Made by a program: the position numbers and the translations under genes. 64,000 nt of DNA from Sialis fuliginosa (Eukaryota > Arthropoda > Insecta > Megaloptera > Sialidae): assembly GCA_961205875.1 (NCBI GenBank), contig OY540822.1, positions 16,432,501-16,496,500 on the forward strand, written 5' to 3'. This document shows, piece after piece, positions 20,149 through 31,000 of this stretch. Every line of letters starts with the position of its first letter. Positions within the stretch are counted from its first letter, which is position 1. The notes under the pieces are model-generated. The model was not told the DNA's origin. It worked only from the letters and a program-made list of their open reading frames with translations, and searched no databases.

Positions 20149-20854
20149 AGCACCACCAATATTCAGATAGATTAGATATTCTAAATCAGATTGCAACGTA
20201 AGTGTACAAATTTTCATTGATTTTATTTTGTATGATTTTATGTCAATGGGATTCTTTCAAAAACGATTCTATCTTTTCAGAATACCGGATCTTTCAATTC
20301 CTCAGGAATTGAAAGTCCTCAGCAATTCTGATTTAGAATATCTGAATCAGATTGACGGATCAATGGCGTTACTGTCAGTAATGGATGATGCAGAACCATC
20401 AGAAATTACAACGTAAGTGTACAATTATTAATTGATATTATTTTGTATGATTTTACGTAAATTGGAATTCTTTCAAAAACAATTCTATCTTTTCAGGACA
20501 ACCTCTAATGTTCCAAATAACAGAATGTAAGTGTACAAATTTTCATTGATTTTATTTTGTATGATTTTATGTAAATTGGAATTCTTTCAAAAACGATTCT
20601 ATCTTTTCAGAACACAACAAGAGATGTTCGATAGTTCTGCATCATTATTTTCAGATTATGACCAATCTGATTTAACGCTGTAAGTGTACAAATATTCATT
20701 TATTTTATTTTGTATGATTTTACGTAAATTGGAATTCTTTCAAAAACGATTCTATCTTTTCAGCATTGATCCGTCCGATCAGGAGTTGATATACACGGAT
20801 CAAGAACAGCCAAAATTTCTCTCGGATCATTTATCGGTTCTTTTTTGTATGTGA
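20149..20854 (+). other. Best-preserved set of MBD-family small exons
   Basis: Five exons in a row, all phase 2-2 until the last: 20149-20197 (HHQYSDRLDILNQIA; 49 nt), 20281-20412 (module C, IPDLSIPQELKV), 20497-20526 (module D, TTSNVPNNR), 20611-20679 (module E, TQQEMFDSSASLFSDYDQ) and 20764-20854 (module F). Each follows the same acceptor cassette and each donor is GTAAGTGTAC. In module F the usual stop TAG is CAG, so translation continues PKFLSDHLSVLFCM to TGA at 20852, through sequence that is antisense MBD. The set encodes an acidic, Ser/Asp-rich chain. The nearest upstream MBD exon is at 18274. Confidence 0.5.
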
Positions 20855-21038
20855 AATGATTTAATGTTAGTTCCGTTTCATGAGATTTTAAATAGTTGTC
20901 AACTATCAAATCTCTGGTCGATCTAAGTTTTTTGCCATCCGGTGTTGTGTAGATGTCGCAATTTCATTCACCGTTGGCTTTGCGTTTTGCTCTAAAAACT
21001 AATTCCCTTATCCAACCATGCTCAAGCGGCTTTGAGTA
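20823..21038 (-). pseudogene. Inverted MBD exon copy
   Basis: The reverse complement reads the MBD from SKPLEHGWIRELVFRAKRKA through NHETELTLNHFTYKKEPIND. It has a TGA in place of the CGA/CGT Arg codon and small indels around the central strands. The start codon side is cut at the junction with pseudo-CAND1 (about 21039). It is the only MBD copy in the window on the minus strand. Confidence 0.75.
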
Positions 21039-21043
21039 TGTGA

Positions 21044-21717
21044 CTCACGTCTGTCGCCGAATTACAGCCCGTTTGAGTTCAGCAATCGAACAGGTATATC
21101 AATTATTGAATGTTCACAAAAAAGATTTTTTCTACTTGGTAATTTTTCAGAACGATGTATCAGTCCAGCACGAAGCATTAGACATCTTATCAGATCTTCT
21201 GTCGCGTTTTGGTTCAAAGACTCGGATATTGACGGCTCTGTTACTGCAACTCTATTCTGACAGGCAGGCTGTTCATAAGCAAACGATTGCCGCACTCGGG
21301 TATTTGGTGTTGTCGTGCAACTCCACATTGTATGCCAAGATAATTGACCATCTTTTGGAAGCACTATCAAACCCTCCTGAAATGACAAGTCAGTCTTTGG
21401 CAAACAATCAGCAGTCAATTAACAGAACATATATTCAGTGCATAACTTCGTTGTCCCAAAGAAATCATATCACACCTCACGTTAATACGGTAAATAAAAA
21501 TGATAAGGTTATTATTTTGAAATTTTTATTTATTATTATTTCAACAGATAACCGAGCTGTGTCTGGTTTACATGACGTACGATCCCAACTACAACTACGA
21601 CAATGAAGATGCAGAAGGTCTGGGCGATGAAGACGGAGCTTCGGACATAGATCAAGAAGTTAAAGAGCGTGCTATTTCATGCATGGGACAGCTGTTATCA
21701 GATTTTGGCAATCTCTG
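21044..21717 (+). pseudogene. Scrambled, intron-containing CAND1 pseudogene
   Basis: Segments of CAND1 joined in order: end of exon 3, intron 3, most of exon 4 (with a 15-bp deletion after SRFGS), the end of exon 5, intron 5, the start of exon 6 (TYDPNYNYD), then a jump to exon 10 ([19 protein letters not shown]). Introns are retained, so it arose from DNA and not from mRNA. Joins fall at short shared sequences, for example GACGGAGC. A long ORF survives at 20953-21606 only because small introns are readable. It abuts the inverted MBD on the left. The MBD-CAND1 chimera in the array derives from this copy. Confidence 0.85.
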
Positions 21718-22006
21718 CCTTTATTTTAATTTCACTTTTAATTATTTATTTTTTTAATTAATATTTTATAACTTTTTAATTAATATTTTAACAAAAATTA
21801 GATATCGGAAAAATATAACAATAATATATAAGAGGGAAAAAGTTTTTCTTTATTGTCAAAGAATACTCATAATTTTTTTCAGATGTTTTATATTAATATT
21901 GTGGGATCAAGTTTATTTTTAATAGGGTACTTTTTCATTCAAACTTGAATATCTCGGCATCAAAAAATGTGACAATCATTTTTTTAAAAGTATTTTAAAG
22001 CTGAGA

Positions 22007-22350
22007 AAATTTACTAAATGATAAATATCATGAAATTTTGAAAAAAAAAATCATACATCCTCGTGTGAAATTTCTATAACTGCAAATAAATACTTTATTT
22101 TTTTAGTCAACTACGTGTGGACAAAAAAAAATTCAGTTACTTTGAACGAATAAACGGTGAAAATTCAATGAAAATTAATTTAACTGTCGAAATCAATAGT
22201 CTTACATATGTTGTTGAACGTTTTTTCATAATCACACGCAATTGACTACAAATTGAAAAATTGAAATTTTCTGCAATTATGGAAGTTTCACACGGGGATG
22301 TATGATTTTTTTTCAAAATTCCATGATATTCATCATTTAGTAAATTTTTT
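22007..22350. repeat. Foldback (inverted repeat) element
   Basis: The left arm begins near AAAATTTACTAAATGAT and the right arm ends near ATCATTTAGTAAATTTT. Both arms carry the CATACATCC...GTGTGAAA core in opposite orientation. Imperfect. Confidence 0.65.
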
Positions 22351-22910
22351 AGTTAAGTTAAAATTAAACATTTTTTAAATGCTACTAGACAATAGGTGAT
22401 TATTTAAGCTTTAATATTCTTTTTTTTTCTTTTTAGTGCGACCAACATTAGGGCCTTTATGGTCGTTTAAAACTTTTTGGTACTTTTTTCATTCAAACTC
22501 GAATATCGCGACACCAAAAAATTATAAAACAAATTTGAAAAAGCCTTTTAAAGCTGAACAAATTTCCTACAAAATGGTTATCTTGAAATTTTAGAAAAAA
22601 AATTTTACATCCCCGTGGGTATCTTTGAAAATTGCAAAAAAAAAACAATTTTTTTATTTTTTATTAAACCGCGATTTGGTCACAAAAATAAATTTAATAA
22701 CACAAAAATACCCCAAAATTCGAAAAGATGATAAAATTTACTTCAATTTTCATATCCTATAAATACAAAAAGGATCATATTTGACCTATCGGTATTACTT
22801 TGAAAATGAGCTATTTTTTCGAAAAATAAAAGTGGTCCTTTAATTTTTTCCGTGAGTGTATTAATTTTTTTCAAAAAAATTAAAAAATATTATACATGTT
22901 TATAGATAAT

Positions 22911-23757
22911 AAACATAATATATATTTCTTGCGATTTTCTAATAATTATGAGTTTTATTCATACAATTCTTTGTAGATTTTTTTAGTTTTATATATTTTT
23001 ATAAAAACATTTTGTCTATTATACAGATATTTTTTAATAGATATTTATGTTATGTTTTTACATATTTATTTGTTTAATTTTTTTTAGCTTCTAAAATCTA
23101 CCTAGAATCGACCATAACATGTTTCCTCAAAAATTTCGGATTTGACACTTTTTACTAATACGTTGGTTTCACTAATTTATTGATTAAATCGAAAAAAAAC
23201 ATATTATTGTAAAAAAATTTGTAACAATTTCACAACTATTTTGATTAAAAAAAAACTATTTGCCAACTATTTTACAGAAAAAAAATCAACTATATAGTAA
23301 CTATTTCATTTATAAAATAACAACTATTTTTCCAATCTCTATAGATAATAAACATAATTGTGATTTCCTAATAAGTTTAAGTTTTATTCATACAATTCTT
23401 TGTAGATTTGTTTAGTTTTATATATTTTTATAAATACATTTTGTCTATTATACAGATATTTTTTAATAGATATTCATGTTGTGTTTTTACATACGAGTAT
23501 TTATTTATTTGTTTAATTTTTTTTAACTCCTAAAATCTATCTATAATCGATCATAACATGTTTTCCTCGAAAATTTCGGATTTAACACTTTTTTATAATA
23601 CGTTGACTTCACTAATTTATTGATTAAATCGAAAAAAAATTTATTGTCAAAAAATTTGTAACTATTTTGATTAAAAAAATATTTGCCAACTATTTTACAG
23701 TAGAAAAATCAACTATATAGTAACTATTCCATTTAAAATAACTATTTTTTCAATCTA
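22911..23757. repeat. Tandem repeat of about 420 bp, two copies
   Basis: Copies at about 22911-23338 and 23339-23757, both starting TATAGATAATAAACATAAT and sharing the ATCTA-CTATTTTCCAATC end. Diverged by scattered substitutions and indels. Confidence 0.7.
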
Positions 23758-24270
23758 ATAATAATTGTAATTTTATTAAATTATTTTATAAATAAACTTA
23801 CCTTACATTGTGTTAATTTTTTTCTGTTATATTCCATTCACAGTTATATTTAGCTTTATTTGTATTATAAAAATAATAAAGAAAATTTACTATTTAATTT
23901 ACAAGGGATAGTTTTTTTCATAAACTCAATATATTTGATGATATTTAATCCAAAAAAAATTCATGTCTACGTAACTGTTTTAATAGCTTTTTTTAAACGG
24001 TTTAAATAATATTGTTTTCTTTTATTTTTATACTGCATATAAGGGGTGGACTTTGGCCTAGGCAGTTGTCTAGGGCCCGAATTTTTAAAAATATTTAAAA
24101 AATTAAATATGCAAATAATCGTTTTTAATTAGCTTGTATTGACACTGTCTTTAATTAATAACGTGGTAAATCTTATTAGAATGCAAACAGGTATTAATGA
24201 ATAAAAAACACTAATATTTTTAAAGCAGTGCAAAAATTAAAAAATATTGTGAGGTAAATTATAATTTATA

Positions 24271-26686
24271 ATGTCGGGATATAGAAATTTCATATATAAC
24301 ATAACAACATGGCATCTTTTAGAGAAATTTACCATTTTGAATAAAAACAAAAATGATAGCGATATAACTAATCCATATTCGCTGGGAACCTGGGACGCGC
24401 TATCAACTGATAGATTACTACATTATTATAATCCTTATGTTCTGAACCTTGATAAATTAATATTAAATATATAAAATTGTTTAAATAGTTCAATAGCAAA
24501 ATGTAGACGTATTCTTATTGTTAGTTGATACAGAAATATATTAGTTATGTCGGGGAGAGCTAATAAACATTACAAAATATAATTGTTCATAAAATATTAT
24601 TCATTTTTATATAACATTATTAATAATGTCTCTTATTATTTATAAACTTAGAAATATTATTATTTTTGTTCTGGTCGAAAATAAATTTCTTTGGGGTCCC
24701 GTCACCAATTCAATCTGAAGGGCATATAATTGACTTGAACAAATAATACAAATTTGATTAGTTTTCTCGAAAACATAATTTTTTAAAGATTCAAATAGTG
24801 CGCCATTTAACATTAGAGACGAATATTATATATATTTGTTTGATCTATGTTCTTTTTATTTTTATTTATTGTACAACTACATTTAAATTAATATTTATTC
24901 TAAATTTCGCGAAAATATCTAAACAAACAAAATTTTAATGTATAAATACGAATTACCTAGAGTTACTTCAAGTTTTGCCAATAAAAGGTATGTTTTTTAA
25001 TTAAATTTATTATCATATTCATCGTAAAATTTGAAAAATATATTTTTACTTTTATACCGCAATAAATGTTTGTTTTTCGCGTTATTATTTATTAAATAAT
25101 AAATGCAACATTGATTGATTAATATATTACATCTGTAAAAGTATTTTATAATATAATAACAGTACAAATATTTGAATTTAATGCTATTTTGTTAAATAGA
25201 TTGACAGTTCAATATATTTTCATAAAATATCGGCTCTTCCGGAAGAGGAATTATTTTATTCAACGCGGCTCATGTTTTTCAAGTTTCACTTTTCTTTTTA
25301 CTCTTGAATTTTACTTCTGTCAGAGTGTCCAGAAAATTATAATTGTGTTAATTATAAATATATATTTAAAGTGTATAATTAATACTGTAATTTGAAATGT
25401 GGAGATCACTAAAAAGGTATTGTACTATTTTTCGCTTTTTTACAATTTCATATTTTTAATTGACGAAGAATTTAACTTGAATGTGGCTAGTGCCGGATTT
25501 TAAAATGGCTGGCTCTTGAACAGAGGACGATGTGGGCCCCCTTTTATCATGATATTCGTAATTTTAAATAAATCATTTTCTTCTGTAAGCTTTCGTGATC
25601 GTTGTCCATAAGATCTAACATTTCGGGCTGTTGTTCACATTGTCGTATTTTCTTACTTGACGTTTCGACTCTCATGTCGGAGTCTTCTTCAGAAATGTTT
25701 CTGAAACTCTATCAGAAACACTTCTGAAAAATACTTCGACATGAGAGTCGAAATAAGAAAATACTACAATGTGGACAGCAGCTCGAAAAGTTAGCTCTTA
25801 TAGAAAAATTAATAATTATCAAAAAAAAATGCATTTTCTGTGTACTAATATAGAAAAATTGTACACTATGTCCGTTACCACCTTGTCCGCATTAGTAGGA
25901 TATGATCGTGTATAAAATGAAATATCTTTTTTTTATTTCGAAATTTTAATTTGTGAAAAACTTATTCCAAAATGTGAGGACCCTAGATTAGCTATAAAAA
26001 ATATTACCTATAATAATAATAGTTTTTCGATTCATTATTAAAACTAATATGACATTTACCGAAAAACGCGAAAGCCTGCAATATTAAATTTTGTTTTCGT
26101 TCGTATAGTTTATTAGACCATGTATGAAATAGATCCAATGAAACAATTTTTTATAACATACAAGACTTAGTAAACATGGCGCTTGGTTCAGTGGTACCTA
26201 TATTATATTTGTTTAAAACAAAGTCCCTCGCCGCGTCTGTCTCAGTAACTACTGAACGGATTTTATTTCAGTTTTCACTAATGGATAGAGAGTTTCACGA
26301 GGAAGGTAAATTTGTGTATATTAACACCAAGTCCAATGCGCTAGTTGTAAAAATACTGATTATAAAACGCAACGTCTATCTGTATATCTGTCTGTCCGTT
26401 AATGCGCTTATCATTCGAAAACCACTTATCCGATTTACGTGTTTTTTTTATTGATAGATATGTTCTTTGACCAAGTTTTAGTAAAAAGTTTGCCGCCAGC
26501 GCGCTCTTTCTTTTTTCAATTACGTTAAATATTGAACAATATAATATAGTCAATAATTGTGTAGAATGAAAAGATCTAAAATAAATTTCGCGATATCATA
26601 TATCTAATTTTTAGCTCGGATAAGTTAGTGTTTTATACGTATTATAACTTCGTGATACACATTTTATATTATTTTCTAGAGGAATC
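24271..26686. other. Intergenic region with transposon relics
   Basis: Includes a hairpin at 25621-25788. A TE-like block at about 26170-26460 (CCGCGTCTGTCTCAGTAACT, ACTGAACGGATTTT) resembles a dispersed insect repeat. Two short start-exon-like strings sit next to good donors (24938-24990 MYKYELPRV..., and 25398-25416 MWRSLK). I cannot build a gene from them. Confidence 0.35.
25621..25788. repeat. Short hairpin element
   Basis: The arms TTTCGGGCTG...CACATTG and CAATGTGG...CAGCTCGAAA are inverted copies. The inner arms CGACTCTCATGTCG and CGACATGAGAGTCG match exactly. Confidence 0.75.
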
Positions 26687-27457
26687 ATGAACATGAGCCT
26701 AAACGACCACGGGGTGGTATCAGATCATTCCCAAAAATCCAGAGTAAGTTTTTTTTATATATAATTCCAAATTGATGTAACTTTTCCTAAATTTAATTTT
26801 TATTTTACAGAAAAAACAACGCGGCGTATCTCCAGCCAACAGTGATGTAAGTTTACATATTTTTAATTAATTGAAGAGAGCATTTATTTCGATTTATTCA
26901 GTTTTGTTTTGATTTAATCTATTTCTTCGAGAATTTATTATTTTTCGAATCTGTAATTTCTATTATAATTTTCAGGACGGGTTTTTCCAATCTTATGAAT
27001 GGAGTGACGAAGAAGTCAAATTTCATGTGAGTTTTATTATTTTTCAACAATGAAGAGGTGTTTAAAGTTTTTAAATCGCGTGTGCGAATAAAATTTAATT
27101 TTGAATTATTTGACCAGCCTTTATAAATAGAGGGCTCAAAATACAAGGACACAGTTACATTTTGCACTTTTTAGACAAGTGCTCAATGTTTAATAAATAA
27201 ATAAGTATTTAAATACGGATTTAATTATAATACTTTGAGTGAATTCTGTGCGCGAAATATCAATGTTAGACTATTTTGAGCCCTTTATAATAGAGTTAGT
27301 GTGTTGTATTAGCTTATATATGTGTTATATAACATATTAGAATTAGAATTCGATATTATTTGCGGTAATAGCTGCAACAATGGGTCAATGTTTAAAAATC
27401 GATAAGTTTGAAATATGTTTGTGTGTGTAGGCAACTATTCATACGCCAGTGTGGTAG
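26687..27457 (+). CDS. Possible micro-exon gene (56 aa), unidentified
   Basis: Four short exons, all in phase 0. 26687-26743 reads MNMSLNDHGVVSDHSQKSR, 26811-26846 KKQRGVSPANSD, 26976-27026 DGFFQSYEWSDEEVKFH and 27431-27457 ATIHTPVW then TAG. Donors GTAAGT, GTAAGT and GTGAGT and acceptors TTTTACAG and TTTTCAG are strong; the last acceptor (GTGTGTAG) is weaker. The product is small and charged, with no family I recognise. The start could also lie upstream, because an acceptor-like TTTTCTAG precedes the ATG by 8 nt. Confidence 0.35.
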
Positions 27458-28039
27458 CATTTGTAGCATTCTTTCACACACATCCATATTTGTGACTTCA
27501 GGAAAATTCATGTTTTGAAAATAAAATGTCACTATTTTTCATAAATAGTTTTTAATCCTAATATAAATTAAATGTTTTTAATAATTTAGAGACTTTCCTT
27601 GTTAAATATATTTATAATAAACAACAAATAACGTATTTTAAAGTTAATTTTCAAAGTGTAGCAATTAAAAATATTTATTATTTTACCTAAAAAATCTTGA
27701 TAATTAAATAATTGATTTATTATTATTTTTTTTACAAATGTTCATACGTTTGATGAGTGATTTTGCCGATTATTAATATCCTAACATAATTTTAAGTCGA
27801 TTTTTGAACCGAGTTTTAGTAAATTTTGACTGGCAGTAGAGCTATTTTAACAGTTGTAATCTTGTTTATCACAGAATAATTTTCTAAGAATCATTTACCG
27901 GTGTTTTTATTTTAATGCGTCTTGTCATTTGTTTATAAAAAGGCTCAAATGACTCCTCAAAATTATTTACATAAGTAGAAATAATCTTATATTTATAAGA
28001 AAGTATATTAGTATAAAAATAAAACAAATATATCTCACA
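27458..28039. other. Intergenic, upstream of CAND1
   Basis: AT-rich; no feature recognised beyond the presumed CAND1 promoter/5'UTR next to 28040. Confidence 0.4.
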
Positions 28040-31000
28040 ATGGCTAGTGTTTCCTATCAAATTGCTAATCTTCTAGAGAAGGTAAGGATTTTTTTACTCT
28101 TTGCATTTAAAAGTGTGTTAAAGTATCTAATTTTGTTTATATTTATGTATTGCACTGCTTGCAAATCATCTAAATAAGTTTTTATCGCACTTGTAATGTT
28201 TGTAAATAAATCTCGCCTCAGTTCAAATTACAACACGTTTTTTCTATCACGCTCTCTAGAATATTAAAAAACAAATGCATTTGTGCATCAAACATATGCA
28301 CAAATGCATTTGAATGCACTCGATGCGATTCAGTTTACAAAGAGCGATCATTTAATGTTATACAGTATAGTTTACAAAAAAAGGCAACCTAATGTTTTAT
28401 TGTAAATATTTAGATGAGCTCTACTGATAAGGATTTCCGATTTATGGCTACAAATGATTTAATGAACGAACTACAGAAAGATAGCATTAAATTGGATGAC
28501 GATTCCGAGAGAAAAGTTGTTCGTATGGTCCTTCGATTGCTTGAAGATAAAAATGGAGAAGTTCAGAACCTTGCTGTTAAATGGTATTCATTTTAGAATT
28601 ATTTTTTTTAATTAGGTTACATATTATTGATTTTTTCATGTACTATATACATGTATTCTAAACATACTCATAAATAGATATTTTCAATAACTTCTTAAAA
28701 TTTAATGCAGCTGAAATTCATAAAAACACTTAAAAACTAATTAATAAGTAGGTTAAAAGTTATAAGTAAGTGTGAACTATGCTTAACATAAAAATAATAA
28801 TTGTCAATCAATTATAAAAACATAAAATAATACATAGTGAAACATATTTCTATCTTGTATACATTATCTAAGGTAGATGCCAACTATTTACTAGAAAACC
28901 AGTGCTTCTAAACATGTTTCACTCATAATTTGTCACTATTAAAAACTAGTTTTACTTACAATCATGTGTAGTAGAACAATTCATATTTACTATATAATCA
29001 AAATAAAACTGGGACTTGGACTTTCTTATACATATATTAAGAATTTGTGAAAATTGGAAATATAGGAATAAAAATAAATTGTGACATTTGAACAACATTT
29101 TGATTTTTATTATTTTATATATGGTTACATTTTTAAATTATGAATATCTAATGTAATGTAAAATAGCACACATTTGAGGGTCTTAATGAAAAATATACCT
29201 CCAAAACTAGTCAGTAGTAAAATGCCTGCAAATCTTATGGAAATAATTGAAATGAAAACGCTACAGTAAAATAAATTATGTATATTAATGTATTTTGTAA
29301 TAGGTACATGATTTTATTTGTAGCTTGGGACCGCTTGTAAATAAAGTGAAAGAATTCCAAGTGGAAACGATTGTGGACACTTTGTGTGCCAACATGGTGT
29401 CTGACAAAGAACAATTGAGGGATATTTCTAGTATCGGACTCAAGACAGTAATCTGTGAATTCCCTCTGGGAAATGCTAACCTCATTGCTAACGTCTGTCG
29501 CCGAATTACAGGCCGTTTGAGTTCAGCAATCGAACAGGTATTTGAATTATTGAATCTTCACAAAAAAGATTTTTTCTACTTGGTGATTTTTCAGAACGAT
29601 GTATCAGTCCAGCTCGAAGCATTAGACATCTTATCAGATCTTCTGTCGCGTTTTGGTTCAATGATAGTCAGCTTCCAGACTCAGATATTGACGGCTCTGT
29701 TACCGCAACTTTATTCTGACAGACAGGCCGTTCGTAAGCGGACAATTGCCGCACTCGGGTATTTGGTGTTGTCGTGCAACTCCACATTGTATGCCAAGAT
29801 AATCGACCATCTTTTGGAAGCACTATCGAACCCTCCTGAAATGACAAGTCAGTCTTTGGCAAACAATCAGCAGTCAATTAACAGAACATATATTCAGTGC
29901 ATAGCTTCTATTTGGTACGTAAAAGTTATAATAATAATCAAACAATATCAGTGAGTCGTGATGTATTATTTTAGCCGGCAAGCGGGGCACAGATTCGGAG
30001 AACACATTGAACGAATCGTTCCCGTTATAGTGAGTTACAGCCAACACGAAGATGAAGAACTACGCGAATATTGTCTGCAAGCTTTCGAAGCTTTTGTACA
30101 TCGTTGTCCCAAAGAAATCACACCTCACGTTAATACGGTAAATAAAAATGAAAAGGTTATTATTTTTAAATTTTTATTTATTATTATTTCAACAGATAAC
30201 CGAGCTGTGTCTGGTTTACATGACGTACGATCCCAACTACAACTACGACGACGAGGATGCAGAAGGTCTGGGCGATGAAGACGGAGCGATGGAAACAGAA
30301 GAAGAAATGGACGCAGACGAGGATGACGAGTACAGCGATGATGATGACATGAGCTGGAAAGTACGCCGGTCGGCTGCCAAGTGTTTAGAGGCTATTGTTA
30401 TTACACGCCATGAATTGCTGTCGCATTTCTATAAACACGTGTCTCCTGTACTCATTTCACGCTTTAAAGGCAAGCAATATTACTTACAACATTACATTGA
30501 ACGTAGTTAATTAATTAAAGTGATTTTTGTGTTGTTTAGAACGAGAAGAAAATGTTAAATCAGATATATTCCACGCGTACATTGCCTTGTTACGACAAAC
30601 AAAACCGGTTACTAACATTGTATTGGATCCTGACAGCATGGAGGAGTCGGAGGCTCCGTTATGCATGCTCCAAGCCCAGGTAAATAATTAATTATTTAGG
30701 AGGTTTTAGAATAATTAACTTTTACTGTTATTTCAGGTACCGACAATAGTTAAAGCTATTCACAAATTGATGCGTGAGAAAAGTATTAAAACAAGACAAG
30801 ATTGTTTTGCCTTGTTGAAGGAACTGGTGCAAGTCTTACCCGGAGCATTGACGCATCATTTTGATTCTATTTTACCCGGTATTCAATATTCACTAGGGTA
30901 TGCATTGATTTGAGTTATCACAAACCAAATTGACTAACTCTATTCTACTGTTTTGTTTTTTAGAGATAAAAATTCCAGCAGTAGTATGAAAATCGATACT

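Larger units (their letters stand above)
21718..24270. other. Repeat-rich intergenic region
   Basis: Holds a foldback element (22007-22350), a related diverged copy (about 22490-22650) and a two-copy tandem repeat (22911-23757). A transposon-like edge near 24050 reads GGCCTAGGCAGTTGTCTAGG. No gene recognised. Confidence 0.5.

Noticed and set aside
161-20854. Bicycle-type effector gene family
   Set aside because: Small phase-2 exons are similar, but there is no signal-peptide exon and no paired CYC motif; the head is an MBD.
20953-21606. Functional second CAND1 gene (217-codon ORF)
   Set aside because: It lacks most exons, reads through introns and starts inside inverted MBD sequence.
24271-24474. 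67-codon ORF MSGYRNFIYN
   Set aside because: AT-rich, no homology signal, no splice context; could be a transposon scrap.
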